Positions 19,028 to 28,635 of a stretch of DNA of 64,000 nt are shown one piece after another. The notes beneath the pieces are model-generated. The model saw only the letters and a program-made list of their open reading frames with translations, was not told the DNA's origin and did not search any database. The DNA is taken from contig JAKAXL010000005.1 of the NCBI GenBank assembly GCA_021816585.1, forward strand, positions 1-64,000. Reading direction: 5' to 3'. This DNA comes from Pseudomonadota bacterium (GTDB lineage Bacteria > Pseudomonadota > Gammaproteobacteria > Burkholderiales > Burkholderiaceae_C). Position 1 is the first letter of the stretch. The number at the start of each line of letters is the position of its first letter. The position numbers and the translations under genes were made by a program.

Positions 19028-22000
19028 TCAGTGAAAGTCGCGCACCTCGAGCTGCAGCCGACCGAGCAGCGGCGTCAGGTCGAACAGCCGCTCGGCCAGC
19101 AGGCTGCCCACGCTGCCGTCGCTTTGCCAGCGCCCGGCCACCGCCAGCAGCCGGGCGTGCAGCAGCACCTGGCGCTGGCGCTCGCGCAGGCTTTTCCAGC
19201 AGATCACCTGCACCACCCCGGTCTCGTCCTCCAGCGACACGAAGGTGGTGCCGCGCGCGGTCTCCGGCTGCTGGCGCAGCGTGACCAGGCCGCAGGCGCG
19301 CGCCCGGCTGCCGTCGGCCAGCCGGGCCAGCTGCGAGGCCTGCAGCCAGCGCGGGTGCAGGCGCCCGCGCAGCAGCTCCAGCGGATGCCGGCGCAGGCTC
19401 AGTCCGATCGCCGCGTAGTCGAACACCACGTCCTCGCCCTCGGACGGTGGCGCCAGCGGCAGCTGCGGCTCGCGCGGCGCCGCCGTGCGCAGCAGCGGCG
19501 GCAGCGCATGCACCGCGGCGGCCTGCCAGACCTGCTGGCGGCGGTTGCCGGCCAGCCCGCGCAGCGCGTCGGCGGCGGCCAGCAGGCGCATGTCGGCGCC
19601 GCCCAGCGCGGCACGCAGCGCCAGCTCCTCGACGTCGGCGAAGGCGCCGGCGGCGCGCGCCGCCTCGATGCGCCGTGCGGCCTCGCGGCCGAGTCCGCGC
19701 ACCAGGCGCAAGCCCAGGCGCACCGCGCCGTCCTCCAGCGCGCAGTCCCAGGCGCCGGCCTGCACGTCCGGCGGCAGCACGCGCACTCCGTGGCGCCGCG
19801 CGTCCTGCACCAGTTGCGACGGCGTGTAGAACCCCATCGGCTGGCTGTTGAGCATCGCCAGCAGGAATTCGGCCGGATGGTGGCGCTTGATCCACGCGCT
19901 GGCGTACACCAAGAGCGCGAACGACGCGGCATGGCTCTCCGGGAAGCCGTATTCGGAAAAGCCCTGCACCTGGGCGAAGATCTGCTCGGCGAACGCGGGG
20001 TCGTAGCCGCGCTCGACCATGCCGCCGACGAGGCGCTCGCGCCACACCTGCAGCGAGCCCTTGCGGCGCCACGCCGCCATCGCGCGGCGCAGCCCGTCGG
20101 CCTGGCCGGCGCTGAAACCGGCGGCCAGCATGCTGATCTGCATCACCTGCTCCTGGAACACCGGGACCCCCAGCGTGCGCTCGAGCGCGCGGCGCAGCTG
20201 CGGCCCCGGATAGTGCACCGGCTCCAGGCCCTGACGCCGGCGCAGGTACGGATGCACCATGCCGCCCTGGATCGGCCCCGGGCGCACGATCGCCACCTCC
20301 ACCACCAGGTCGTAGAAGCAGCGCGGACGCAGCCGCGGCAGCATGCTCTGCTGCGCCCGCGACTCCACCTGGAACACCCCCACCGAATCGGCCGCGCACA
20401 GCATGTCGTAGGTGGCAGGGTCCTCCGCCGGGATGTCCTGCATCGCGAAGCCGGCGCCGCGCGTGCGCGAGATGGCCTGCAGCGACTTGCGCAGCGCCGT
20501 CAGCATGCCCAGCGCCAGCACGTCCACCTTGAGCATGCCCATCGCGTCGAGGTCGTCCTTGTCCCATTCGATCACGGTGCGCCCGGGCATCGCCGCGTTC
20601 TCGATCGGCACCAGTTCGTGCAGCGCATCGCCGGTGAGCACGAAGCCGCCGGTGTGCTGCGACAGGTGGCGCGGGAATCCCAGCAACTGGCGCACCAGCG
20701 CCATCCACTGCCGCACGCGCAGCTCGGCGGGGTCCAGCCCGACCTCGCGCAAGCGCTCGGCGGCGATCTCGCGCCCGTCCCACCAGTGCACGTTGCGCGC
20801 CAGGCGCTCGACCACCTCGGGCTCGAAGCCCAGCGCCTTGCCGACGTCGCGGATCGCGCTGCGCGCGCGGTAGCCGACCACGCTGGCGGTCAGCGCGGCG
20901 CGCTCGCGCCCGTACCTGGCGTACAGGTACTGGATCACCTCCTCGCGGCGCTCGTGCTCGAAATCGATGTCGATGTCCGGCGGCTCGTTGCGCTCGCGGC
21001 TGATGAAGCGCTCGAACAGCACCTGCATGCGCGAGGGGTCGACCTCGGTCACCCCCAGGCACCAGCACACCACGCTGTTGGCCGCCGAGCCGCGCCCCTG
21101 GCACAGGATGCCGCGTGCGCGCGCGAAGGAGACGATGTCGTCGACGGTGAGGAAGTAATGCGCGTAGCCGAGCTCGCGGATCAGCGCCAGCTCGTGCTCG
21201 ATGAGCTCGCGCATGGCCGCGTCGGGGCCGTCGCGCCAGCGCCGCCACGCCCCCTCGTGCACGCGACGGCGCAGGTAGGTGTCGGCGTCCAGTCCCTGCG
21301 GGACCACCTCGCGCGGGTAGTTGTAGCGCAGCTCGTCGAGCGAGAACTGGCATTGCCGGGCGAGCCAGGCGCTGCGCTCCAGCAGCTCGCGCGGGTAGCG
21401 CCGCAGCAGCTGGCGCGCGTGCAGCAGCGCGCGCTCGGCGTTGGGCTGCAGCTGCAGGCCGCACTGCGCCAGCGGGCGCCCGAGGCGGATCGCGCACAGC
21501 GTGTCGTGCAGCGGCTGGCGCGACGGCAGGTGCATCTGCACGTCGGGGCAGGCCACCAGGCCGACCCCCGTATCGCGCGACAAGGCCTGCAGGCGCTGCA
21601 GCCAGCGCGGGTCGTCGAGGTCGCGGTGCAGCTCCACCCCCAGCCACAGCGACTCACCCAGGCGCTCGCGCATCGCGTCCAGCCATTCGCGCAAGGCCGT
21701 GTCGTCGGCGCGGCGCGGCAGGCACAGCACGCCCAGGCTGTCGCCGGCAGGCCGCGACGGCAGATCCTGCAGGCGCAGCCGGTAGCGCCCCTTGGGCGAT
21801 GCCCGGCGCAGCTGCGTGATGAAGCGGCACAGCGCGGCGTAGTCGGCGCGGCGGCGCGCCAGCAGCACCAGCACGGCGTCGTGGCGCGCATCCAGGTTCA
21901 CGCGGAACTGGCTTCCCACCAGCAGCTTCAGCCCCGCCTCGCGCGCCGCCACGTGCGCACGCACGACCCCGGCGAGCGAGCATTCGTCGGTCAGCGCCAG

Positions 22001-22180
22001 CGCCGCGTGGCCCAGCTCGCGCGCACGCAGCACCAGCTCCTCCGGATGGCTGGCACCGCGCAGGAAGCTGAAGTTCGACAGGCAGCGCAGCGCCGCGAAA
22101 GCGACGGCGGGAGGCGACGCGGGGTCCGCCGCGGACTCCGCCGGCGCATCGGTCGGCGCATCGGTCGGCGAATCCGTCAT
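19028..22180 (-). CDS. dnaE2: error-prone DNA polymerase DnaE2 (ImuC)
   Basis: PHP domain (LRCLSNFSFLRGASHPEELV), GRGSAANSVVCWCLGVTEVDP, DIDIDFEHERREEVIQYLYARYGRERAALTA. Confidence 0.92.
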   Translation of the reverse strand: MTDSPTDAPTDAPAESAADPASPPAVAFAALRCLSNFSFLRGASHPEELVLRARELGHAALALTDECSLAGVVRAHVAAREAGLKLLVGSQFRVNLDARHDAVLVLLARRRADYAALCRFITQLRRASPKGRYRLRLQDLPSRPAGDSLGVLCLPRRADDTALREWLDAMRERLGESLWLGVELHRDLDDPRWLQRLQALSRDTGVGLVACPDVQMHLPSRQPLHDTLCAIRLGRPLAQCGLQLQPNAERALLHARQLLRRYPRELLERSAWLARQCQFSLDELRYNYPREVVPQGLDADTYLRRRVHEGAWRRWRDGPDAAMRELIEHELALIRELGYAHYFLTVDDIVSFARARGILCQGRGSAANSVVCWCLGVTEVDPSRMQVLFERFISRERNEPPDIDIDFEHERREEVIQYLYARYGRERAALTASVVGYRARSAIRDVGKALGFEPEVVERLARNVHWWDGREIAAERLREVGLDPAELRVRQWMALVRQLLGFPRHLSQHTGGFVLTGDALHELVPIENAAMPGRTVIEWDKDDLDAMGMLKVDVLALGMLTALRKSLQAISRTRGAGFAMQDIPAEDPATYDMLCAADSVGVFQVESRAQQSMLPRLRPRCFYDLVVEVAIVRPGPIQGGMVHPYLRRRQGLEPVHYPGPQLRRALERTLGVPVFQEQVMQISMLAAGFSAGQADGLRRAMAAWRRKGSLQVWRERLVGGMVERGYDPAFAEQIFAQVQGFSEYGFPESHAASFALLVYASAWIKRHHPAEFLLAMLNSQPMGFYTPSQLVQDARRHGVRVLPPDVQAGAWDCALEDGAVRLGLRLVRGLGREAARRIEAARAAGAFADVEELALRAALGGADMRLLAAADALRGLAGNRRQQVWQAAAVHALPPLLRTAAPREPQLPLAPPSEGEDVVFDYAAIGLSLRRHPLELLRGRLHPRWLQASQLARLADGSRARACGLVTLRQQPETARGTTFVSLEDETGVVQVICWKSLRERQRQVLLHARLLAVAGRWQSDGSVGSLLAERLFDLTPLLGRLQLEVRDFH

Positions 22181-23514
22181 GCGAACCGTCCGTGCAGGAA
22201 CCACGCCGCGCCCGCTTCGCGACCGCGGCGACGGAACACCCACAGCAGCCCGCAGGCGGGATGCGCCGCCACCCAGTAGTCGCGCGCCACGCGGCGGCTG
22301 CCGCCGCCGGCCTCGACGTCCCACCAGCCGCCCTCGATGCGCTGCGGCCCCAGCAGCAACTGCAATTCGCCATGCCACAACGGACGCCCGTCGCGGCTGG
22401 CCAGCGGCAAGGGCTCGGGCAGCAGGAAAGCCGGTCGCGGCCCGGCGGCTCCGGGTTCGGGCAAGGGCCCGGCGGGCACCGGCAGGCCGAAGGCCCGCCA
22501 GGCCTGCGCCCATTCCGGGCGGTGCTCGGGCAGCACCACGCCCTGCAGCACCCGGTCCGCGCCCAGGCGCGCGGCCACGCGCTGCAGCGCCAGCACCAGT
22601 TCGCCCGCCACGGCGGCATCGTCGCCGGCGCCACCGGCTGCCGCCGCCGCGGCCGGCAGCAGTCCGGCGCTGCGCGCGGGCAGCGGCTGCATGTCCAGCA
22701 ATTCCAGGCGCAGCTCCAGCACCGGTGCCTGCAGGCGCACGTGCCCCAGGTGTTCGCCGAGCAGGCGCGCGATCTGCTCGGCGCTGCGCAGCGGCAGCGC
22801 ACTGCGCAGCGGCAGCTGCCCGTCGGCGGCGTGCGCCGCCGAGGTGTCGAGGCGCCATTCCAGGCGCAGCGCGGTGGCGCCGGCGTGGCGCGCCGCCAGC
22901 CAGCCCTCGAGCTGCAGCAGCAGCCGGCGCGCGCCGAACAGCAGCGCCGCGGCGTCGTCCACGCGCGCCGGCAGCTCCAGCCGCGCCTGGAAACGCTCGG
23001 GCAGCGAGAACCAGGCGTGGCTCTCGGCGGCGTCGCCATAGGCCTGGTCGAGCTGCCGCAGCAGTCGCGTGCCGCAGCGCCGCGCCAGTCCGTCGCGCGG
23101 CAGGCGCCGCAGCTGCGCCAGGCTGCGACAACCCAGGCGCTGCAGCACCGCCTCGTGTTCCAGCGCCGCGTCCAGCACCCGCGGCGGCAACGCGTCGAGC
23201 GCTCGCGCCAGTTCGCGCGGCGGGGTCGGCGACACGCCGGCACGCGCCAGCGCCAGCGCACCCTGCGCGGTGGCGGCCCAGGCCAGCGCATGCGCCCCCA
23301 GCTCGACGGCCTGCGGGTGCATGCGGCGCTGCAGCGCGCGCAGTCCGCCGAACAGGCGCAGGCTGCGTTCGACCTCGAGCAGCACCGCGTGCTCCAGCAG
23401 CACGACGCGCGGCGTGAACTGCAGGCCCCAGACGGCCAGCGCGCGCGCCGTCGCGCCCGCCTGCGGCTCCGCCGCTTCAGGCCAGGCGCAGGCCAGCAAT
23501 GCGACCCACAGCAT
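22177..23514 (-). CDS. imuB: ImuB, Y-family polymerase-like protein
   Basis: MLWVALLACAWPEA; position between imuA and dnaE2; Y-family-like fold residues. Confidence 0.85.
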   Translation of the reverse strand: MLWVALLACAWPEAAEPQAGATARALAVWGLQFTPRVVLLEHAVLLEVERSLRLFGGLRALQRRMHPQAVELGAHALAWAATAQGALALARAGVSPTPPRELARALDALPPRVLDAALEHEAVLQRLGCRSLAQLRRLPRDGLARRCGTRLLRQLDQAYGDAAESHAWFSLPERFQARLELPARVDDAAALLFGARRLLLQLEGWLAARHAGATALRLEWRLDTSAAHAADGQLPLRSALPLRSAEQIARLLGEHLGHVRLQAPVLELRLELLDMQPLPARSAGLLPAAAAAAGGAGDDAAVAGELVLALQRVAARLGADRVLQGVVLPEHRPEWAQAWRAFGLPVPAGPLPEPGAAGPRPAFLLPEPLPLASRDGRPLWHGELQLLLGPQRIEGGWWDVEAGGGSRRVARDYWVAAHPACGLLWVFRRRGREAGAAWFLHGRFA

Positions 23515-24220
23515 GGTCTGCTCCCGCCGGCGCGCCATCCCCCGCCGGCGGCCGCGCCGCCTCGGGCAGCGCCTGCCCGAGCCCGCCGGGAAGCGCCGGC
23601 AGGCTCAGCTCCGCGTCGTGGGCCGGGCCCCGGCGCTTGAACACCTGCACGCGCAGCTCCCACGGCGAACCGGGGCGGGCCTGCACGCGCAACGGTGCCG
23701 GCGAGGCCTCGGCGCGCGCCTGCTGCGGCCGCAGCGCGAACACCAGCGCGCGCGCGCCCTGGGTATCGGCGTGCAGCCGGCGCAGCGCGTCGGCACGGCA
23801 CGCCGGCAACCACACCAGCAGCGCTGCCGCGCCGCCCGCGCGCAGCACCTGGCGCGCCGCCCACAGGCTTTCGCCGGCATCGCGGCTGCGCACCCAGACC
23901 AGTTGCGCGGGGTCGATGCCCTGGCATTGCAGGCCGGGCAGATGGGGAAGCGCCGGCGGCCCCGCCAGCACCAGTTTCGCGCCGCCGCGCAACGCGCCGC
24001 GCAGCGCCGGCCCGAGCAGGCGCCATTCCAGCGAGGCAAGCTGCGGGAGCACGATCTCGTTGAGACTGCCGCAGGGCCAGCCGCCTCCGGGCAGTTCGGC
24101 ATCGAGGCGCTCCCAGCCGCTGCGCAGCACCGGCCCGGACGAGCTCGCCAGATCGGTCGCGCGCCAGACACTGGCGGCGAGCCGCGCGGGCAGCGGGCTG
24201 GAAGGAAGAGGGGCGGACAT
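23477..24220 (-). CDS. imuA: ImuA, RecA/SulA-like translesion synthesis accessory protein
   Basis: VLRSGWERLDAELPGGGWPCGSLNEIVLPQ; first gene of imuA-imuB-dnaE2. Confidence 0.85.
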   Translation of the reverse strand: MSAPLPSSPLPARLAASVWRATDLASSSGPVLRSGWERLDAELPGGGWPCGSLNEIVLPQLASLEWRLLGPALRGALRGGAKLVLAGPPALPHLPGLQCQGIDPAQLVWVRSRDAGESLWAARQVLRAGGAAALLVWLPACRADALRRLHADTQGARALVFALRPQQARAEASPAPLRVQARPGSPWELRVQVFKRRGPAHDAELSLPALPGGLGQALPEAARPPAGDGAPAGADHAVGRIAGLRLA

Positions 24221-24285
24221 CGGGCAGGCTCGCGGAAATCGCCGACACCGGAAAATCCGGGCGGGGAACGAAGCCTACCCAAAAA

Positions 24286-24301
24286 CTGTATAAAAATACA
24301 G
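24286..24301. promoter_or_regulatory. LexA (SOS) box upstream of imuA
   Basis: CTGT-ATAAAAAT-ACAG matches consensus CTGT-N8-ACAG. Confidence 0.9.
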
Positions 24302-24394
24302 TCCTTCAAAACCGCATCGACGCCCCTCCCGCCAAACCCCGGCAAGGGCCCGTGCGCCGTCCGGACCTGGGGCGCACGCCCCCTTCACGTCCCA

Positions 24395-24856
24395 TCACAA
24401 GGGGTAGGCGGTGCGCTTGACCACGGTGCGCAGCACGAACACGCTCTTGAGCCGCGCCACGTGCGGCAGGCGCGAGAGTTCGCGCTTGTGCACGCGCTCG
24501 TATTCCTGCGGGCCGGGCACCGCGACGCGCAGCAGGTAGTCGAAGTCCCCCGACATCAGCTGGCACTCCAGGATGTCCGGGCAGGCCGCGGCCGCCTGCT
24601 CGAAGGCGGCCAGCGCCTCCTCGCCCTGCGACTGCAGCGTGACCTCGACGAACACGGTGCTGGCGCGTCCCACCGCCGGCGGATCGAGAAGCGCGACGTA
24701 GCCGGCGATGATTCCGACCTTTTCCAGACGCTGCACGCGGCGCAGGCAGGCCGACGGGGAAAGCCCCACCCGCTCGGCCAGCTCGGTGTTGGGCATGCGC
24801 GCGTTTTCCTGCAACAAGGACAGGATGCTGCGGTCGAAGCGGTCCAGTTCGTTCAT
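24395..24856 (-). CDS. Lrp/AsnC family transcriptional regulator
   Basis: LDRFDRSILSLLQENARMPNTELAERVGLSPSACLRRVQRLEKVGIIAGYVALLD. Confidence 0.9.
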   Translation of the reverse strand: MNELDRFDRSILSLLQENARMPNTELAERVGLSPSACLRRVQRLEKVGIIAGYVALLDPPAVGRASTVFVEVTLQSQGEEALAAFEQAAAACPDILECQLMSGDFDYLLRVAVPGPQEYERVHKRELSRLPHVARLKSVFVLRTVVKRTAYPL

Positions 24857-25310
24857 GCCAGTAGCCTCCGTTCGTATGTCGGCAATTCTGCGCCGTGACT
24901 ACGCAAGAATTCGTTGACCCATTGCACAAACGAATGCTTGTTCAGCGTGATTTTGCAATTCCCTGTAGCGCCAAAACCTTGACAGCCGGCCTGCAATCGA
25001 CTTGCCATCGGCCTGCGAACGCAGGCCGACAAGGGCTGCGCATCCCCGTGAACGAGCGTTCGCCGGCGATGCCGGGCCGAACCCGTCGCCCAGGCGCGCA
25101 AGGGCATTGCACAACCCGACGGACTGGCGCGGGCGGCCGCTACAATGCCCGTTGGACATCGCCGCGCGAGTCCTTGCCGCGCCTGCGCACGGGCGGGCAA
25201 CTGCGCCGGCAGCCCGCAACGCGCGCCGCGCGATGCGACAGGGGCGGCACAGCCCCGCCCCGCCCGAAAGCCTTGCGCGGCGGCCCCCGCGGGGGCCGCG
25301 CAACCTTGCC

Positions 25311-27089
25311 GTGACCCCGATCCCAGACGAAGACCTCCGAGACCCCCTGCCGTCGCGCCGCGTGCTGCTGCTGCTGGGCGGACTGCTGGTCGTGCTGTGG
25401 CTGGGCGTGCTGGGGCTGCGCGACCTCGTCCCCACCGACGAGGGGCGCTACGCCGAGATCCCGCGCGAGATGGTGGCCAGCGGCGACTGGGTGACCCCGC
25501 GCCTGGACGGCTTCAAGTACTTCGAGAAACCCCCGCTGCAATACTGGGCCACCGCGGCGGCCTACGAGGTGTTCGGCGTCGGCCAGTGGCAGGCGCGGCT
25601 GTGGACCGGGCTCAGCGGACTGTTCGGGATCGCCCTCACGGCGCTGACGGGCTGCCTGTTGTGGGGGCGCCGCGTCGGGCTGTACGCCGGCGCGGTGCTG
25701 GCCAGTTGCGTGTACTGGCTGGCGATGGGCCACATCAACACGCTGGACATGGGGGTGTCGGCCTGCCTGGGCGGCAGCCTGCTGAGCTTCCTGCTGGCGC
25801 AGCGCGACCAGGCCACGGCACGCGCGCGGCGCGCGTGGATGCTCGCCTGCTGGGGCTTCATGGGGCTGTCGCTGCTGTCGAAGGGCCTGATCGGGCTGGC
25901 CTTTCCCGGCATGACCCTGGTGCTGTACACGCTGTGGAGCCGCGAGTGGAGCCTGTGGCGCCGGCTGCACATCCTGCCCGGGCTGGCGCTGCTGCTGCTC
26001 ATCGCGCTGCCCTGGCACCTGCTGGTGCAGTTGCGCAACCCCGAGTTCTTCCACTACTACTTCATCTACCAGCAGTTCGACCGCTTCGCCACGCCCGCGC
26101 TGTCGCGGCCGGGGCCGTGGTACTACTTCATTCCCATCGTGCTGCTGGGAATCATGCCCTGGCTGGGCGCGCTGTTCCCGGCGCTGGCGCGCAGCACCTC
26201 GCGCAGCCTGCGCGCGCACGGCGACGAAAGCCCCACGTCGCTGCGCGCGCGGCGCGTGCTGCTGGTGTGGGCCGGGTTCATCTTCGTGTTCTTCAGCGCC
26301 TCGCACTCCAAGCTGCCGTCGTACGTACTGCCGATGTTCCCGGCGCTGGCGCTGCTGCTGGGCGAGTACCTGGCGCGCCAGCGCGAACGCGCGCTGGCCT
26401 GGCAGTTCGCGCTGTGGGCGCTGATCAGCGTGGTCGCGGCCGCAGGCTTCACGCAGCTGTGGCGCGCCGGCAATTCCATCACGCCGGGCGCGCTGTACCA
26501 GCGCTACGGCTGGTGGCTGGAAATCACCGCGGCGCTGAGCCTGCTCGGTGCGCTGGCGGCATGGCGCTGGGAGCTGCGCGCACGCCGCGGCCTGGCGGTG
26601 CTGGCGCTGGCCTGCTGCAGCGTCGTCGGCCTGACGGTGGCCACGCAGGCCTTCCAGATCCTCGGGCGCACCGCGTCGACGCGCGACGTGGTGGCGGCGA
26701 TCCGGCCCTGGCTGCACCCGGACCAGCCCTTCTACGCCGTCGACACCTACGACCAGACGCTGCCGTTCTACCTGCGCCGCGAGGTCACGGTGGTGAAGTA
26801 CCGCGGCGAGCTGAACTTCGGCATCGAGCAGCAGCCCGCGGCGTGGATCCCGACGCTGCACGACTTCGCCGCGCGCTGGCGCGCGGCGAGGCTGCCGCTG
26901 GCCTTCATGTCGGCGGGCGAACTGGGCGCGCTGCGCGCGCTGCACCTGCCGCTGCTGGTCGTCGAGCGCACGCCGCGCTATGTCGTGGTGGCGCGGCCGG
27001 ACCAGAACTACGGCGCCGCGGCGCGACAGGCGCGCGCGCGCCTGCCCGCGGCGTGGAACCCGCCGACCCAGACGGAGAAACAACCATGA
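25311..27089 (+). CDS. arnT: 4-amino-4-deoxy-L-arabinose (Ara4N) transferase ArnT-like (GT83)
   Basis: LVPTDEGRYAEIPREMVASGDWVTPRLDGFKYFEKPPLQYWATAAAYEVFG; start codon uncertain (GTG 25311 or upstream ATG 25233). Confidence 0.85.
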   Translation: MTPIPDEDLRDPLPSRRVLLLLGGLLVVLWLGVLGLRDLVPTDEGRYAEIPREMVASGDWVTPRLDGFKYFEKPPLQYWATAAAYEVFGVGQWQARLWTGLSGLFGIALTALTGCLLWGRRVGLYAGAVLASCVYWLAMGHINTLDMGVSACLGGSLLSFLLAQRDQATARARRAWMLACWGFMGLSLLSKGLIGLAFPGMTLVLYTLWSREWSLWRRLHILPGLALLLLIALPWHLLVQLRNPEFFHYYFIYQQFDRFATPALSRPGPWYYFIPIVLLGIMPWLGALFPALARSTSRSLRAHGDESPTSLRARRVLLVWAGFIFVFFSASHSKLPSYVLPMFPALALLLGEYLARQRERALAWQFALWALISVVAAAGFTQLWRAGNSITPGALYQRYGWWLEITAALSLLGALAAWRWELRARRGLAVLALACCSVVGLTVATQAFQILGRTASTRDVVAAIRPWLHPDQPFYAVDTYDQTLPFYLRREVTVVKYRGELNFGIEQQPAAWIPTLHDFAARWRAARLPLAFMSAGELGALRALHLPLLVVERTPRYVVVARPDQNYGAAARQARARLPAAWNPPTQTEKQP

Positions 27090-27457
27090 GCCCCGTGGCC
27101 TTCGCGCTCGTGCTGACCGGCGTGCTGCTCAACGCCACCGCGCAACTGCTGATCAAGGCCGGGGCGCAGACCGCCGGGCACTTCACGTTCACCGCCGGGC
27201 ACATCCTGCGCGCCGGCTTGCACTTCGCGATGCAATGGCAGATCCTCGCGGGGCTGGCCTGCTACGCCATCTCGGTGGTGGTGTGGATCCTCGCGCTGAC
27301 CCGCGTGCAGGTGTCGATCGCCTACCCGATGCTGTCGCTGGGCTACGTGGTCACCGCGTTCGCCGCGTGGTGGCTGTTCGGCGAGGCCCTGAACCCGCAC
27401 AAGCTGCTGGGCATCGCGATCATCATCGTCGGCGTGGTGCTGCTGGCGCGCCCCTGA
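27086..27457 (+). CDS. small EamA/SMR-type transporter, ArnE/ArnF-like
   Basis: Four TM helices, ATGA overlap with arnT, inside arn operon. Confidence 0.75.
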   Translation: MSPVAFALVLTGVLLNATAQLLIKAGAQTAGHFTFTAGHILRAGLHFAMQWQILAGLACYAISVVVWILALTRVQVSIAYPMLSLGYVVTAFAAWWLFGEALNPHKLLGIAIIIVGVVLLARP

Positions 27458-27474
27458 ACCGAATCCCTGCTGCC

Positions 27475-28635
27475 ATGTCCGCTCCTTCCCAGCCCGACGC
27501 GGCGAGCGTCGAATTCCTGCCCTTCACGCGGCCCACGATCGACGAGGCGACCATCGCCGGAGTCGTCGAGGTGCTGCGCTCGGGCTGGATCACCACCGGT
27601 CCCTGGAACACCCGCTTCGAGCAGGCGCTGTCGGAATACTTCGGCGGGCGCACGGTGCGCGCCTTCAATTCCGGCACCGTGACCATGGAGATCGCGCTGC
27701 GCATGCTGGGCGTGGGCGAAGGCGACGAGGTCATCACGACCCCGCTGTCGTGGGTGGCCACGGCCAACGTCGTGCTGGCGGTCGGCGCGCGCCCGGTGTT
27801 CGTCGACATCGACCCCGCCACGCGCAATCTCGACGTCGCGCGCGTCGAGGCGGCAATCACGCCGCGCACCCGCGTGCTGCTGCCGGTGCATCTGGCCGGC
27901 CTGCCCTGCGAGCTGGACGCGCTGTACGAGATCGCTGCGCGCCGCGGCCTGCGCGTGCTGGAGGACGCCGCGCAGGCCATCGGCAGCACGTGGCGCGGAC
28001 GCCGCGTCGGCAGCTTCGGCGACTTCGCATCGTTCAGCTTCCACCCGAACAAGAACGCCACCAGCATCGAGGGCGGTTGCCTGGTGCTGCCCGAAGACGC
28101 CGACCCGGGCCTGGCCGAGCGCTACCGCCTGCAGGGGGTGCGGCGCTTCGGCGTCGACGGCATGGACGTCGACCTGGTGGGCGGCAAGGCCAACCTGACC
28201 GACGTCGCGGCGCGCGTGGGCTGGGGCCAGCTGCAGCGCGTGGAGGAGTTCAACACGCGCCGCCGCGAGCTCGCGGCGGACTACTTCGAGGCCTTCGACG
28301 CGCTGCGCCTGGGCGAGCGCGGGGTGCAGCTGCCGCCGCGCTCGCCGCAGGACTCGAACTGGCACATGTTCCAGATCGTGCTGCCGGCGCAGGCGCCGCG
28401 CGCGCAGGTCATGGAACGGCTGAAGGCGCGCGGCATCGGCAGCGGCGTGCACTACCCGCCGATCCACCTGTTCAGCCTGTACCGCAAGCTCGGCTTCGCA
28501 CCCGGCGACTTCCCGCACGCCGAGCGTGTCGGCGCGGCCATCCTGACCCTGCCGCTGTTCCCGGGCATGCGCGATGGCGACATCGATCGCGTGGCGCAGG
28601 CGCTGGACGCGGTGCTGCGAGAATTCGGGGTATGA
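27475..28635 (+). CDS. arnB: UDP-4-amino-4-deoxy-L-arabinose--oxoglutarate aminotransferase (DegT/DnrJ/EryC1)
   Basis: FLPFTRPTIDEATIAGVVEVLRSGWITTGP; FHPNKNATSIEGGCLV PLP-lysine region. Confidence 0.88.
   Translation: MSAPSQPDAASVEFLPFTRPTIDEATIAGVVEVLRSGWITTGPWNTRFEQALSEYFGGRTVRAFNSGTVTMEIALRMLGVGEGDEVITTPLSWVATANVVLAVGARPVFVDIDPATRNLDVARVEAAITPRTRVLLPVHLAGLPCELDALYEIAARRGLRVLEDAAQAIGSTWRGRRVGSFGDFASFSFHPNKNATSIEGGCLVLPEDADPGLAERYRLQGVRRFGVDGMDVDLVGGKANLTDVAARVGWGQLQRVEEFNTRRRELAADYFEAFDALRLGERGVQLPPRSPQDSNWHMFQIVLPAQAPRAQVMERLKARGIGSGVHYPPIHLFSLYRKLGFAPGDFPHAERVGAAILTLPLFPGMRDGDIDRVAQALDAVLREFGV

Noticed and set aside
22141-22171. GGTCGGCGCATC direct repeats at the DnaE2 N-terminus
   Set aside because: Only about two and a half short in-frame copies (PTDAPTDAP); weak compared with the ntrC repeat and likely a flexible N-terminus.
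18851-22279. 1142-aa plus-strand ORF
   Set aside because: Antisense shadow of dnaE2.
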